64,000 nucleotides of DNA from CAZMCT01 sp964564785 (GCA_964564785.1 CAZMCT010000002.1:1-64000); one strand, 5' to 3'. Positions 16,894 to 26,604 are shown, numbered from the stretch's first letter. Made by a program: numbers and translations. The notes: generated by a model not told the origin, from the sequence alone.

Positions 16894-18291
16894 ATGCGCG
16901 CTATTTTGCTCGCGGTCGGGCTCTTCGCAATCGCAGGCGTTCTTCCGCAGGCCGTGGGCCAGTGGAACCCCGCGGCCGGGCAGTGGGGCAAGAGCGACCC
17001 CAACGACGTCCGGGTGATGACGTGGAACATCGAGGATGCGGTTTGCCGGCTCGCGAACAAGACCGAAACGGACCACGCCTGGCACGCGACGGCCCGCATC
17101 GTGGCCGCGATGCGGCCGGATGTGTTGATTCTCCAGGAGACGGGCGATAACGCGGGCAACGCCAGCGACGGCGACGGGCAGTCGGGCGACGGTGACACGG
17201 TGGCCGAGCTCGAAACGACGATCGGCCTGTTCCTGCACGGGGGAACCGATCCGTTCGTCGGCGGCACGGTGGCCGCGTTTGTGCAAGACTACGCCCCGGA
17301 CTTCGACCTGCCGTACGTGTGGGTCAGTTCGCTCGACGACGGCTATAACCGGAACGTGGTCCTGAGCCGCTATCCGTTCGCCGATCTCAACGGTGACACG
17401 GTGAGCCAGCGGCCGATCCCGGCCACGGTCGTGGCGCACCTCTATGCCTGGGGCGGCAACGGTGGGATTCGCGGGTTCATGTTCGGCGAGCTTGACCTGC
17501 CGGACGAGACGTACGTCGGCGACCTGGTGATCGGCAACGCGCACCTCAAGTCCGGCTCGACGTCGCAGGACCTCCAGGAGCGTGAGCGGGCGGCCCGCAA
17601 CATGGCGTATTACATCGACTACCTGCTCAACGGCGGCGGCACCGGGACACCCGACCCGTTCGGTAAGATCATGGACAGCCCCGCCGCCACGACCATCCTG
17701 CCGCCCGACACACCGGTCATCATCGGCGGCGACTGGAACGAGGACGAGCTCAACAACGGCCGCAAGGGGCCGGCCGAGTGGCTGACCATGGCCGAGGTCA
17801 CCGGCGGGACCGACGGGACGGACCGCGACCGAACGGACATGACGTACGACGACGCCCGGAACCCGTACAACAACCAGCGCGGGACGCGGGCCGGCAGCAA
17901 GCTCGACTACCTGGCGTGGCAGGACAGCATCGCGACGCTGCGGCGGGCGTTCATCTTCAACACCGTCGGGCTTCCCTCGGGCTGGTATCCCCCCGAGATC
18001 ATCGGCTACAGCAGCCCTGCGACCATGAGCGACCGGGCGTCGGATCACCGGCCGGTGATCGCGGATTTCGTCCTGCCGCTGGTGCCGGCCTGGGCGGTAG
18101 GCGATCTCGATTGTGACGGCGCGGTCGGTTTCTCGGACATCAATCCGTTCGTGCTGGCGCTCAGCAACCCGGCGGCGTACGCGGCCGCGTACCCGGATTG
18201 CGACCTGCAAAACGGGGATATCGACGGCGACGGCGTGGTGGGCTTCGGTGACATCAACCCCTTCGTGGCGCTGCTCTCGGGCGGCGACTGA
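16894..18291 (+). CDS. Secreted endonuclease/exonuclease/phosphatase-fold protein with dockerin-like tail
   Basis: A 465-residue secreted protein. Residues 1-23 form a signal peptide. The catalytic region shows EEP-superfamily motifs: VMTWNIED at the start, LQETGDN with the metal-binding Glu, GGDWNEDE near the middle, and SDHRPVIADF at the end. Substrate (nucleic acid, phospholipid or phosphate ester) is unknown. The last 65 residues are two linked calcium-loop repeats, DLDCDGAVGFSDINPFV and DIDGDGVVGFGDINPFV, the dockerin-like module seen in two other proteins of this window; it probably serves surface anchoring or complex assembly. The ATG at 16894 has GGGAG upstream. The gene faces the nucleotidase/PhoD fusion, with a hairpin between them. 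Confidence 0.85.
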   Translation: MRAILLAVGLFAIAGVLPQAVGQWNPAAGQWGKSDPNDVRVMTWNIEDAVCRLANKTETDHAWHATARIVAAMRPDVLILQETGDNAGNASDGDGQSGDGDTVAELETTIGLFLHGGTDPFVGGTVAAFVQDYAPDFDLPYVWVSSLDDGYNRNVVLSRYPFADLNGDTVSQRPIPATVVAHLYAWGGNGGIRGFMFGELDLPDETYVGDLVIGNAHLKSGSTSQDLQERERAARNMAYYIDYLLNGGGTGTPDPFGKIMDSPAATTILPPDTPVIIGGDWNEDELNNGRKGPAEWLTMAEVTGGTDGTDRDRTDMTYDDARNPYNNQRGTRAGSKLDYLAWQDSIATLRRAFIFNTVGLPSGWYPPEIIGYSSPATMSDRASDHRPVIADFVLPLVPAWAVGDLDCDGAVGFSDINPFVLALSNPAAYAAAYPDCDLQNGDIDGDGVVGFGDINPFVALLSGGD

Positions 18292-18472
18292 TCGGCCGTC
18301 GTCGTCCTTGCAATCCTGCGGGTTGATCGAGGGGATGCCGCGCGGCCTTCGCGCGAATCGCACGTAGACCCGCGCCCCCCGCCGCGGCGCCCTGCCGGTG
18401 CCCGGAAACCCCGTCGCCCTGCCGGTGCCGCGAGACACCGTTCCCTCGCTGATCGCGAGTCGGGCCGGCGCA

Positions 18473-18522
18473 GCAAGAACGGGCGGAGGCCGCCAGCGCC
18501 TCCGCCCGTGCGTGTGTCTTGC
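18473..18522. terminator. Long hairpin between convergent genes
   Basis: An inner perfect 12-bp stem (ACGGGCGGAGGC, 18479-18490, with GCCTCCGCCCGT, 18498-18509) around a 7-base loop is flanked by GCAAGA (18473-18478) and TCTTGC (18517-18522). There is no long T tract, so it may be a bidirectional structure that slows polymerase and protects transcript ends. It lies between two convergent stop codons. Confidence 0.6.
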
Positions 18523-18541
18523 GGATCGCGGACGCCGCCCG

Positions 18542-21500
18542 CTACGGTTGCGGAGCGAGCTCGAACTGCGCCACCACCTGCGGTTGCAGTGCGATCGTCC
18601 CGGCCGGGTCGGCCAGGAAGTCCGCCTCGCTGTAGGGCGGAATGCCCCAGATGGTCACGAGCAGCTCCTGCGTGGCCGCATCAATCTCCAGCTCGGCCCA
18701 CGTGTAATTGTGGCAGACGACGTAGTCGCCCTGTAGCAGGCTCGCCGTGAAGAGGCCGTTGGCCTGCGGCAGATTGTCATCCAGACCGATCGGGTCGTAG
18801 CCCAGCGCGGTGGTCTGTTCGACGAGCAGCGCCTTCACGAAGTCGTCCTTGTCGTTGGGCACGTCATCAGCGTCGGGCGCGACCGGCAGGAGGTCGTAGA
18901 ACGCCTTCTCGGCGGGGGTGATGAGGCCGGCCCCGAGCGCCAGGTTCACGACCGCCGGACCGAACAGGCCGTTGTAGAACGCCGCCGGCCCGACGACCAT
19001 TTCGATCGCGCCGGTGGCGATCTGCGGCCCGAACGGAACATCCTGGTAGGTCAGGTTGTTGACCAGGTTGCCGTGGAAATCGCCCGCCAGGAAGACCACG
19101 TTGCGGATCTCCTGATCACGGATGAAGCGCAGCAAGGCGCTGCGCTCGGCCGCGTAACCTTCGAAGCGATCCTCCGCGTTGAGCGGGCCGAAGTTCTGGA
19201 TCGGCTCGGGGATGGTGACGAACTTCCAGGTGACACCGGCCTGCTCGGCCGCCAGCAGGTCCGACTCGAGCTGCGCGAGCTGTGCGCCGCCGAGCAGGGT
19301 CCGGCCCGGCGTGAAGGTCGCGAAGAGGAAAGCCCCGATCGCCTGGGGGTCGAGCGGATCACTGACGGGCGGGAGCTGCGCATCGCGGAACGATCGGCTG
19401 TCGAGCAGGATCATGGCGGCGTCGCTGCCGTAGGTGTGATAACGGTAGAGCCGCGGGCGGCCGTCCATGCGCGCGTCGCCGGGGAGGTTCCAGTCGCGCA
19501 ACTCGAGCGGGTGATACTCACGGAAGGCCTGGAGCGCCACCTGGTACGCCGCCGTCAGGTTGACGAACGGCACGGGATCCACGAACAGCGGCGGCTCGCC
19601 CGGATGCACATCCGGCGCGTCGGGCGAATCGCCCGGCAAAGCGCCGCCGGCGAAATTGTCGACGATCTCGTGGTCGTCGATGGTGGCGAGCAGCGCGGTC
19701 GACGCGGCCAGGTCACGCATCGCGTTGAACCCGGGCGCCTGCGGGCGCTCCGACGCGACTTCGGCGTGCTTGGTGCGAAGCTGCCCCAGCGTGCGAGCCT
19801 GCACCACGCCCGGCTGCGCCGGCGTCGGGGTGTCGGCGTAGATCGTATCGCCCAGCTTCAGGAAGAACTCCAGGTCGCGGGCGGCGACGTTCTGAAGCGA
19901 AGGATAGGGCGGCGCCTGCTGCCAGTCGCCGGTGGCGCCGAACCGCAGCCCCGTGATTGTCCCCAGCGCGGCCGCGGTGCGGAAGCGCCCGCCGGCCGAG
20001 GCCCCGCTGGCGTTGTAGCGGACGCGGAAATAGTACGCGGTGTCCGGGGTCAGACCGGCCACCGGGATGCGCGCCGGCACCGTGGGGTCGGTCACGGCCG
20101 CTACACTGCTGCCCTCGATGACGGCGAAGCTCGGATGGGTGCCCCATTCGAACGTCAGCGTGCCGGCCTTGACGGGCCGGGCCCAGAGCACGGCCGTGGT
20201 CTGCGTCACGTCGCCGCACGCAACGCCTTGGGGCAGGCTCTGCGCGGGAAGCCGGACGATACGGCCCTCGCCGCCGACCGGGTATTCCTGGGCGCTGACC
20301 AGCCCGCCGAGATAGTCCTGAATCAGGTTCAGCAGCGATTGCTGGTACGTGACGCCGACCCGCGTGAAGGGGGCGCCGCGGAACGGATACTGGTCGCCGC
20401 CGGTCGCGAGGAAGTCCAACGTGGCGATGTTCACCGCCGGCGCGCCCGGGGCCACCGCACCGTCCGCGACGATCACGCGGCCGTCATCGAGAACCACCTC
20501 GCGCACCCGCGTGCCCGGCACCGTCACGTTGCCGTTGGCGTCGAGCTGCTGCGCCGTGCCCTCGATATCCCAGACCATCCGGCAGCCTGCCAGGTGGGCC
20601 CAGCGCCCGGTGCTCGAACCTCCCACACGCGAGACCGCGTTCTCCAGAATCTCTTTGAACTGCTCGGGCGGAATGTCGGGCACGATGCAAACGAAGTTGG
20701 CGAACGGCAGGATGCTGAACGTGTCGAACTCGGTGATGTTTCCGATCGGCAGGGTGTTGAACAGCCGGATGCCGCCGCCGTTCTGAATCCCCACATCGGG
20801 CTGAGGGAGGCCGTACTGGGGAGCTTGCACCGTGGCGTTGTAGAGCAACGCATCCGCGCACAGGTTCCCCAGGTTGGTCTCAATCGAACGGATGTTCGGG
20901 CTGGTCCCGTCCAGCGGAACCTCCGTGTAACCGACCACGTTGTTGACCAGGTTGGCCACCGCCTCGGCCACCGGGTCAACCACCAGTTCCTGGACCAGGG
21001 GGTCCGGCGGCACCGCGTCCGGATTGGAACCGCCCGCCACCCGCACCGGCCCGCTGCTCGGGTCGATCGAAACAATCTCACCCGCGGCGTCAAACCCGAT
21101 GATCAGCCGCCCAATGTAGCGGTAATCTCCCTTGGTGGTGACCACCGGCACCGCGCGGCCGTTCAGGTCCAGCGCGGTCCGCGGATAGCCGGTGCCGCCC
21201 AGCTCCACGGGCCAAGGCACGTCGCCCGGCACCAGCACATCCGCCGGATTGGCCAGTAGCTCGCCGCCCCCGCCGCCGATCACGATGTCGACATCATGCA
21301 GCAGTGAGACCAGGTTGAACTCGTTCACCAGACCCTGGAGGTGGGCGATGAGAATGATCTTGTTCACGTTCGCGGCCACTAGCGCGTTGATCTCGGCCTC
21401 CACCGCCGGCAGCACGGCGTTCACGATCACGTTCCGCGGCGAGGAGATAAACGGCAGGTCCTCGGTGGTCGCCCCGATGATGCCCACCTGCTGCGCACCG

Positions 21501-22138
21501 ACTGTCACGATCACGCTGTGGGCGATGCGGCCGGCGTCCACGAGGGCTTGCAGGCCGGGCTCGAGCGAGAAATCGAGGTTCGCCGTCACGAACGGGATCG
21601 GGACGGTGAAATCGTCGATGAAGCGCTCGAGCACATCCGGGCCGAAGTCGAACTCGTGGTTGCCGAGCGCGCACGCCGCATAGCCGATCAGGCTGAGGGC
21701 CAGGCTGTCGTAGTATGGCTGGCCAGGCGGCAGCGCCAGGCTGGCGTTGAATTCGGGGCCGGCCAGGAAGTTGTCGCCGGACGTGACCATGATCACGCCG
21801 TGCTCCTCCGGGCCCGGCGGATACACGAGCGCGTCGGCCTTCAGCAGGTCGGCCAGCGTCTTGAAGCGGGCCACGCCGCCGAAGTCCTCGAGCCCGAGGC
21901 CGGCGTTGATGAGCTGCGATTCGCCGTCGTTGTGGTGCAGCAGGGTGAGATAGAAGCTCACGCTGCGGGCGGGTTCCGAGTCGTCTTCGGGGGCGATCGC
22001 CGGGCGACCCGAAACCGCAAGGGCGCCGAAAAGCCCGGTGGCCGGAGTGGGATCCGTGGCACGCGCGGCCGAGGCCGCGGCCAGAAGCATAGCTGCGGCC
22101 AGCAGGCCCTCGCCGGTCCGGAGAAGGTTAGCTCGCAT
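18542..22138 (-). CDS. Fused 5'-nucleotidase and PhoD-like phosphatase, secreted
   Basis: A 1198-residue exported protein joining two phosphatases. After a signal peptide, residues about 60-370 are a calcineurin-like 5'-nucleotidase domain (LLHHNDGESQL, TSGDNFLAGPEF, CALGNHEFDFGP). Residues about 400-650 are the 5'-nucleotidase C-terminal domain (NLGNLCADALLYN, NGGGIRLFN, FANFVCIV). From about 675 a PhoD-type alkaline phosphatase follows, with its N-terminal fibronectin-like part (SLPQGVACGDVT, LTPDTAYYFRV) and metallophosphatase motifs LKLGDTIYAD, IDDHEIVDNF and LAGDFHGN. The enzyme would scavenge phosphate from nucleotides and diesters outside the cell. The ATG at 22138 has AAAGGAG ahead of it. 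Usually these are separate proteins. Confidence 0.87.
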   Translation of the reverse strand: MRANLLRTGEGLLAAAMLLAAASAARATDPTPATGLFGALAVSGRPAIAPEDDSEPARSVSFYLTLLHHNDGESQLINAGLGLEDFGGVARFKTLADLLKADALVYPPGPEEHGVIMVTSGDNFLAGPEFNASLALPPGQPYYDSLALSLIGYAACALGNHEFDFGPDVLERFIDDFTVPIPFVTANLDFSLEPGLQALVDAGRIAHSVIVTVGAQQVGIIGATTEDLPFISSPRNVIVNAVLPAVEAEINALVAANVNKIILIAHLQGLVNEFNLVSLLHDVDIVIGGGGGELLANPADVLVPGDVPWPVELGGTGYPRTALDLNGRAVPVVTTKGDYRYIGRLIIGFDAAGEIVSIDPSSGPVRVAGGSNPDAVPPDPLVQELVVDPVAEAVANLVNNVVGYTEVPLDGTSPNIRSIETNLGNLCADALLYNATVQAPQYGLPQPDVGIQNGGGIRLFNTLPIGNITEFDTFSILPFANFVCIVPDIPPEQFKEILENAVSRVGGSSTGRWAHLAGCRMVWDIEGTAQQLDANGNVTVPGTRVREVVLDDGRVIVADGAVAPGAPAVNIATLDFLATGGDQYPFRGAPFTRVGVTYQQSLLNLIQDYLGGLVSAQEYPVGGEGRIVRLPAQSLPQGVACGDVTQTTAVLWARPVKAGTLTFEWGTHPSFAVIEGSSVAAVTDPTVPARIPVAGLTPDTAYYFRVRYNASGASAGGRFRTAAALGTITGLRFGATGDWQQAPPYPSLQNVAARDLEFFLKLGDTIYADTPTPAQPGVVQARTLGQLRTKHAEVASERPQAPGFNAMRDLAASTALLATIDDHEIVDNFAGGALPGDSPDAPDVHPGEPPLFVDPVPFVNLTAAYQVALQAFREYHPLELRDWNLPGDARMDGRPRLYRYHTYGSDAAMILLDSRSFRDAQLPPVSDPLDPQAIGAFLFATFTPGRTLLGGAQLAQLESDLLAAEQAGVTWKFVTIPEPIQNFGPLNAEDRFEGYAAERSALLRFIRDQEIRNVVFLAGDFHGNLVNNLTYQDVPFGPQIATGAIEMVVGPAAFYNGLFGPAVVNLALGAGLITPAEKAFYDLLPVAPDADDVPNDKDDFVKALLVEQTTALGYDPIGLDDNLPQANGLFTASLLQGDYVVCHNYTWAELEIDAATQELLVTIWGIPPYSEADFLADPAGTIALQPQVVAQFELAPQP

Positions 22139-22225
22139 GAGTTGCACTCCTTTGAATCGGGGTCTACGACTGAAGAATCGGTTCTGGGCGGCAGATAGCC
22201 GTGGGAACAAGCCACGTCGGAGCGG

Positions 22226-23008
22226 TCACATGATCCGGCGGCGCAGCAGCGGCACCAGCCCGAGCAACAGCGCGAATGCCGCCGGTTCCGGAATGAACGC
22301 GATCCCGCTCATCCCGCTCACGCCATGCTCGCCCACGAGCGCGGCGGCTCCATCCGCTGGATTGACGAGATACAGGCGCGCGTGATCACTGAGGTAGAGC
22401 AGCCCGCTGTCGGGGTCGAAGTCGAGCCCACCGACACCGCTCGTGCTCAGAATGCCCGTCGGACCCACCTCGGCGATCTCCCCCGTGACCAGGTCGATCG
22501 AGACCAGAGTGTCTTCGAGCGCACCGTTCTTGGAGTACCCGAGCAACCGGTTCTGTTCGTCGAACGCCAAGCCCGAGATATCGTTCGCGGGCGCTGTCAT
22601 CGGAACGTACGGCGAGAATTGCCCCGTGGTGGTGTCGACCAGTCCGACCTGACTGTTGCTGTTGGCGAACAACTGCCCGTAAGAATTGAAGGCCAAACCG
22701 CCTTCGGGCATCGTGAGCGGCTGATCGGCCACCAGCGTGGCCGCGGCGGTGTTCAGGTCCAGCGTGTACAACTCGGCATCCGTCGTGTACGCGAATAGTC
22801 GGCCGGTCGCGTCGTCCCACTCGATCCCGTTAATCTTCTCGATCCCGGTGTCACCCACCGGCGTCGCGAACCCGGTCCCGGTGTCAATGGTGTACAACCA
22901 TTGACTAGTGAAGGGCGCATACGCGGCCACACCGTACAGCTCAGCCGCGGCTGCCGCCTGCGTAAACGCGAGCGCGGCGGCTCCCAGGGCGACAATGTTT
23001 CTTGGCAT
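22226..23008 (-). CDS. PEP-CTERM-sorted beta-propeller-like exported protein
   Basis: A 260-residue exported protein with a signal peptide (ending near ...TQAAAAAEL) and a C-terminal sorting signal: IPEPAAFALLLGLVPLLRRR, which is PEP, a hydrophobic helix and an Arg cluster. Such tails are processed by exosortase, which is not in this window. The middle has repeated short units of about 45 residues (LYTIDTGTG, LYTLDLNTAAAT, VGLVDTTTGQ, LVSIDLVTGEI, LYLVNPADG) with strand-turn character, suggesting a beta-propeller. The ATG at 23008 follows GAGGAGG with seven bases spacing; a TTG two codons upstream is less likely. It lies upstream of the phosphatase fusion on the same strand. No enzymatic motif is visible. 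Confidence 0.82.
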   Translation of the reverse strand: MPRNIVALGAAALAFTQAAAAAELYGVAAYAPFTSQWLYTIDTGTGFATPVGDTGIEKINGIEWDDATGRLFAYTTDAELYTLDLNTAAATLVADQPLTMPEGGLAFNSYGQLFANSNSQVGLVDTTTGQFSPYVPMTAPANDISGLAFDEQNRLLGYSKNGALEDTLVSIDLVTGEIAEVGPTGILSTSGVGGLDFDPDSGLLYLSDHARLYLVNPADGAAALVGEHGVSGMSGIAFIPEPAAFALLLGLVPLLRRRIM

Positions 23009-23828
23009 CTCCAATCCTCCTCAATCGTTCCAGGTTTGCTACGGGGATCCTGCCCCCTTTCAAGATTTGGCTGCTACGTTAGCGCCCCACCTTGAGTGTT
23101 GCGCTCGCTGCTCGTCAGCGCTTCGTCATTTTCGCGCTCGGCGTCCGTGCGGACGGCGCCGGTGACATGCGTTCCCGGGCCCGCGGACGGATTGCGGCCT
23201 TACACTGGCCGCCAGACTTGCGAGACGCGGAAACGCTGCCCGGCGGCCCGAGCGCCGGGTCGGCCCGGACGTGCAGCCCGCGTCGTGAAACGCGTGCGGC
23301 CGAGCTGCGCCTGCCCATTCGCGGCCGCCGGAAGCGCCGGCCGCCGCGATTCGTTACAACGCTCCTCACACGATCTCGGTCGATGCCGCAGGCGTCATTG
23401 CGGATGTGCTCGGCACACGGACCGCAGGCGGCGTGCACCGGGAACGTAGCGCACGGTTGGAAGGGCGAACCGTGGCCGAGCGAACGGGCGGCCAGGCCGG
23501 CGGCAGGAACGCCGACAGGATCGGCGCGAGGCCCCGCAGAGGGCTTGGCGGCGACACGGGTGATGGGACCGGCGGGGGCTCAGCGGCGAGAGGCGCGCCG
23601 ATACCGGCAGTAAGTAAGAGTGTGGTGGGCCGGGCGGTGCGACGGGCGGCGTCCCCTCAGCATGGACCGGCGTTGGAGCTGGCGGGCAGACGAGCGGAAA
23701 ACGATTCCGCTCCGCGTCCGTCCAGCGCCGTGCAGCCGGCTCGCCGAGGGCGTGGAGCGGCCGACGCCCCAACCGCAAGCCCCACTCAAGTCGCGACTTG
23801 CGGCGCACCAAGCGGAACTAGAGGGAAA
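23009..23828. other. About 820 bases without a recognisable gene
   Basis: Open frames in this interval have low-complexity Arg/Pro/Ala translations and no recognisable domain, and several of them run into the tRNA-Ser. No known structured RNA, hairpin terminator or repeat family of this window was recognised. The 5' part upstream of the PEP-CTERM gene presumably holds its promoter. Confidence 0.5.
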
Positions 23829-23913
23829 CGGAGAGGGTGGGATTCGAACCCACGGAACCTTGCGGTTCACCGGTTTTCAAGACCGGCTCCTTAGGCCACT
23901 CGGACACCTCTCC
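23829..23913 (-). tRNA. tRNA-Ser (TGA)
   Basis: Read on the minus strand it begins GGAGAGG and ends CCTCTCC plus a G discriminator. The anticodon loop is CTTGAAA with a CCGGT/ACCGG stem, giving anticodon TGA (codons UCA/UCG). A long variable arm (GAACC-GCAA-GGTTC) marks a class II tRNA. The T-loop GGTTCGAATCC is intact; CCA is not encoded. Confidence 0.95.
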
Positions 23914-24013
23914 CACGAGCGTCAGGAGCTCGATTGTAACTCGCCACACCCCCTCCGACGAAGCGACGACGTCCAAGCGTCGCCGTATCCCCACCCGCAA
24001 CGCCCCGACTCAC

Positions 24014-24137
24014 TGAGAGCGGCTATCACAACCCCTCATGACAGGCCTGCGGCCTGTTATCCCTGGGGGACGGCCTCCGGCCTGTCAACTGACCGACCGG
24101 AGGTTGGTCCCCCAGCTGGTTTTGTTAGGCGCTCTTA
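24014..24137. mobile_element. MITE-like element with imperfect terminal inverted repeats
   Basis: A 124-base segment is bounded by 20-base arms, TGAGAGCGGCTATCACAACC (24014-24033) and GGTTTTGTTAGGCGCTCTTA (24118-24137), which match at 16 of 20 positions as inverted repeats. Inside are palindromes ACAGGCCTGCGGCCTGT and GGCCTCCGGCC. There is no coding capacity. The right arm overlaps the stop codon of the octaheme-TPR cytochrome. It may be a non-autonomous mobile element or a structured repeat that serves as a terminator. Confidence 0.5.
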
Positions 24138-26522
24138 GCGATCCGACAGCGCCGCGGCACGGGCCGCAAACCGGGCGCGCACGTTGTCGGGTAGTTTATC
24201 GTTCAGCGCTGCACGGCGGTAGACCTCTGCCGCCTTGCTCGAGCGCTGCTCCTCCTCGCACAGTTGGCCCAGCAGGGCGTAGGCATCCGGGTACGCCACG
24301 TCGCGGTCGATGACGCGCTGCAAGACCGCGATCGCTCCGCTCCTGTCGTTCCGCTGTCGCAGGCAAAACGCGAGCAGGTGGGCGAACCGCGGCTCCTGCG
24401 GCCGCAGGCGGACCGCCGTCCGGCACCAGGTGAGCGCCTCGTCGGGCCGGTCCGCCATCAGCAGCACGGCCAGGTTGTACGCCGCCGTGGCCGACTGCGG
24501 ATCGGCCGCCAGCGCCGCCCGCAGGGCCGCTTCCGCCTCTGCCGGCCGGCCGAGCTCCCCCAGCAGCAGCCCGAGGTTCAGGTGCGCGGCCGGGTTGTCC
24601 GGCTCCACCTTCAACGCCCGCCGCAGGCACTCCTCCGCTTTCTCATTGTGCCCGGCCGCATTGTGCACGAGCGACGCGTTCACCAGCGGGGCCACGTTAT
24701 CGGGCAGAAGGTGAAACGCACGTTCGTAGCAGGCCACGGCCTGGTCGTACTCACGCCGCGCCGCGTGGAAATTGCCCAGGTTGTGGTGCGAGGCCGAGTC
24801 GTCCGGCCGGGCCCGGCTCACGGCCAGGAGCTCGCCGATTGCGCGCTCGAGGTCCCGCCGCGGCTCGTCCGGCAAATCGCCCGGCGGCAGCGCGGCCAGC
24901 GTCGCGGCGGCTCGCACGCGCACGAGGCGGAATTCGTCGTTTGTGGCCGCCAGCAGTGCGGCCGCCGCCGCGGGCGTCAGGTAGCCGTCCAGCCCCTCGG
25001 CCGCACTCGCCCGCACGAGGGGCGAGGTGTGCTTCAGCGCGGCCAGGAGCGCCGGCCACTTGCGCTCGTCCTCGCAGGAGCGGAGCAGTCGCACGAGGGC
25101 CGTCGCGAAGATCTCGTCCCGCTCCGCGGCCGTGATGTATGCCAGCATCTCCGGCAGGCGCGTCCAGTCGCGTTTGCGGGCCGCATCGACCAAGGCGGCC
25201 ACGTTTAGCGTCGGTGCCTGATAGTCGCGCCCGCGCCACGCGCGCACGTACTTGTCGGACCAGGCCGCGTCCTGGTCGGTGTGGCACAGGTTGCAGGCAT
25301 TGGGGGACTTGTGCGCGAGTGTGGCCGCGGGCATGGGCGGCCGCATCGAGTGGTCGCTGCGGCGCATGCGGGCGAACTCGGTCGTCGGCATGTGGCAGGC
25401 GACGCACTGGCTGCCGGTGCTGTCGGCCGGGTGGTGCGTGTGTGCAGCCAGGTTCGCGACGTGCGCCTGGTGGCACGGCAGGCAGGCCTGATTCGTGTCG
25501 CCCGCGAAGCGGTAGCGTCCGCTCGACGTGTGGCAGTGCAGGCAGCTCAACTGCCCGGACCTGACGCACGGGCTCATCCGCCAGGAGGTGTAGGTGTAGT
25601 TCTCGCCCAGGTCGCGGCCGTCGGGGTAGAAGTCGCCGTGCTCCGGTCCGGTCAGGTCGTAGTTGTCGAAATAGCGGTCGCCCGGCCGGAAGGAGTTGGT
25701 CAGCGGGGCGGTCTTGGCGTGGCACGGCGCGCACATGGCGTTCGTCTGTTCGACCGTGAAGTGCTTCGTGCTGATGATGCGGATGTCGTCCGCCCTCTGT
25801 CCCGGCGGCAGATCGCGAAACAGCCGCACGTGCTCGCCGGCGGCGGCATGGCAGGTCTCGCAGTTGATGCCCGGCTCGGCCCAGGCGCTGCGGTACGTGT
25901 CCGTGTGCGGGTCGTAGTTGGACGAGAACTGGCTGACGTGGCAGCCGTAGCACGACGTGTTGAACGTGAGCTGCGGCGCCCGCCAGTCCAGCACCTCGTC
26001 CTCGAAGTGCATCAGGCCGCGGGCGGCGCTGCCGGTCGTGTCGTACCACTCCTGCCGCCGGACGTCGTAGGCCACCGGCAACACCTGGAGCCGCCCGCGC
26101 TCCAGCGGCGTCAGGAAGTAGAACACGTTCTTGCCGCCGAGAGCATGTTCGATCGCGTAGCGCTGCTCGCTCCCCGAGCCGCTCTCGACGACCCAACCTT
26201 TGTCGCCGGCGAGTTCGACGCGATAACGGCGATCGCGCACCGGGATCGGCTCCGCCAGTGGCTTCAGCCGCTCGGCAAGGTGCGCGGTGAACGACTGCAT
26301 CGCCAGGCCGTGGTACGACGTGGCCCACTTCTGATAGAACGGCTCGTGGCACTCGCGACAGCTCGATGAGCCGGCCAGTTGCGACGGCTGGACAGACGCG
26401 GCTGCCGCACTCCGCAGAACGTCCACGTCGCCGGTCGAGGACGTGGCACGAAACACCGTCAAGACGAAGATCGCGACCCCCGCGCTTCCGCAGACCACGA
26501 ATCGCCAAGCAAGGTTCGGCAT
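24135..26522 (-). CDS. Octaheme cytochrome c with HEAT-like and TPR repeats
   Basis: A 795-residue exported protein. After an N-terminal membrane helix (FVVCGSAGVAIFVLTVF, residues about 8-24) come eight CXXCH sites: CRECH, CYGCH, CETCH, CAPCH, CLHCH, CLPCH, CVACH and CNLCH, with MCAPCHAKTAPL and ACHMPTTEF segments like those of multihaem c552-type proteins. A HEAT-like region (about 460-560) and at least five TPR units (NLGNFHAARREYDQA, HLNLGLLLGELGRPAEA and others) fill the C-terminus. Role is unknown; electron transfer coupled to protein binding is likely. The start at 26522 avoids overlap with the DUF1254 gene, 82 bases upstream, with which it may be cotranscribed. Longer starts would overlap that gene. 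Confidence 0.82.
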   Translation of the reverse strand: MPNLAWRFVVCGSAGVAIFVLTVFRATSSTGDVDVLRSAAAASVQPSQLAGSSSCRECHEPFYQKWATSYHGLAMQSFTAHLAERLKPLAEPIPVRDRRYRVELAGDKGWVVESGSGSEQRYAIEHALGGKNVFYFLTPLERGRLQVLPVAYDVRRQEWYDTTGSAARGLMHFEDEVLDWRAPQLTFNTSCYGCHVSQFSSNYDPHTDTYRSAWAEPGINCETCHAAAGEHVRLFRDLPPGQRADDIRIISTKHFTVEQTNAMCAPCHAKTAPLTNSFRPGDRYFDNYDLTGPEHGDFYPDGRDLGENYTYTSWRMSPCVRSGQLSCLHCHTSSGRYRFAGDTNQACLPCHQAHVANLAAHTHHPADSTGSQCVACHMPTTEFARMRRSDHSMRPPMPAATLAHKSPNACNLCHTDQDAAWSDKYVRAWRGRDYQAPTLNVAALVDAARKRDWTRLPEMLAYITAAERDEIFATALVRLLRSCEDERKWPALLAALKHTSPLVRASAAEGLDGYLTPAAAAALLAATNDEFRLVRVRAAATLAALPPGDLPDEPRRDLERAIGELLAVSRARPDDSASHHNLGNFHAARREYDQAVACYERAFHLLPDNVAPLVNASLVHNAAGHNEKAEECLRRALKVEPDNPAAHLNLGLLLGELGRPAEAEAALRAALAADPQSATAAYNLAVLLMADRPDEALTWCRTAVRLRPQEPRFAHLLAFCLRQRNDRSGAIAVLQRVIDRDVAYPDAYALLGQLCEEEQRSSKAAEVYRRAALNDKLPDNVRARFAARAAALSDR

Positions 26523-26604
26523 ACGCAGACCCACGGCACCGTCGGCACGCACCACGGTCTCAGCTTCCAAAGCGAACCGCAGCTCATACGGCGGATGCGT
26601 GGCT

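Noticed and set aside
19073..21259. 728-codon plus-strand frame inside the phosphatase fusion
   Set aside because: Antisense shadow of a gene with clear motifs in the other strand.
23092..23811. Protein genes in the gap upstream of tRNA-Ser
   Set aside because: Frames on both strands give Arg/Pro/Ala-rich translations without domains or good starts, and several run through the tRNA.
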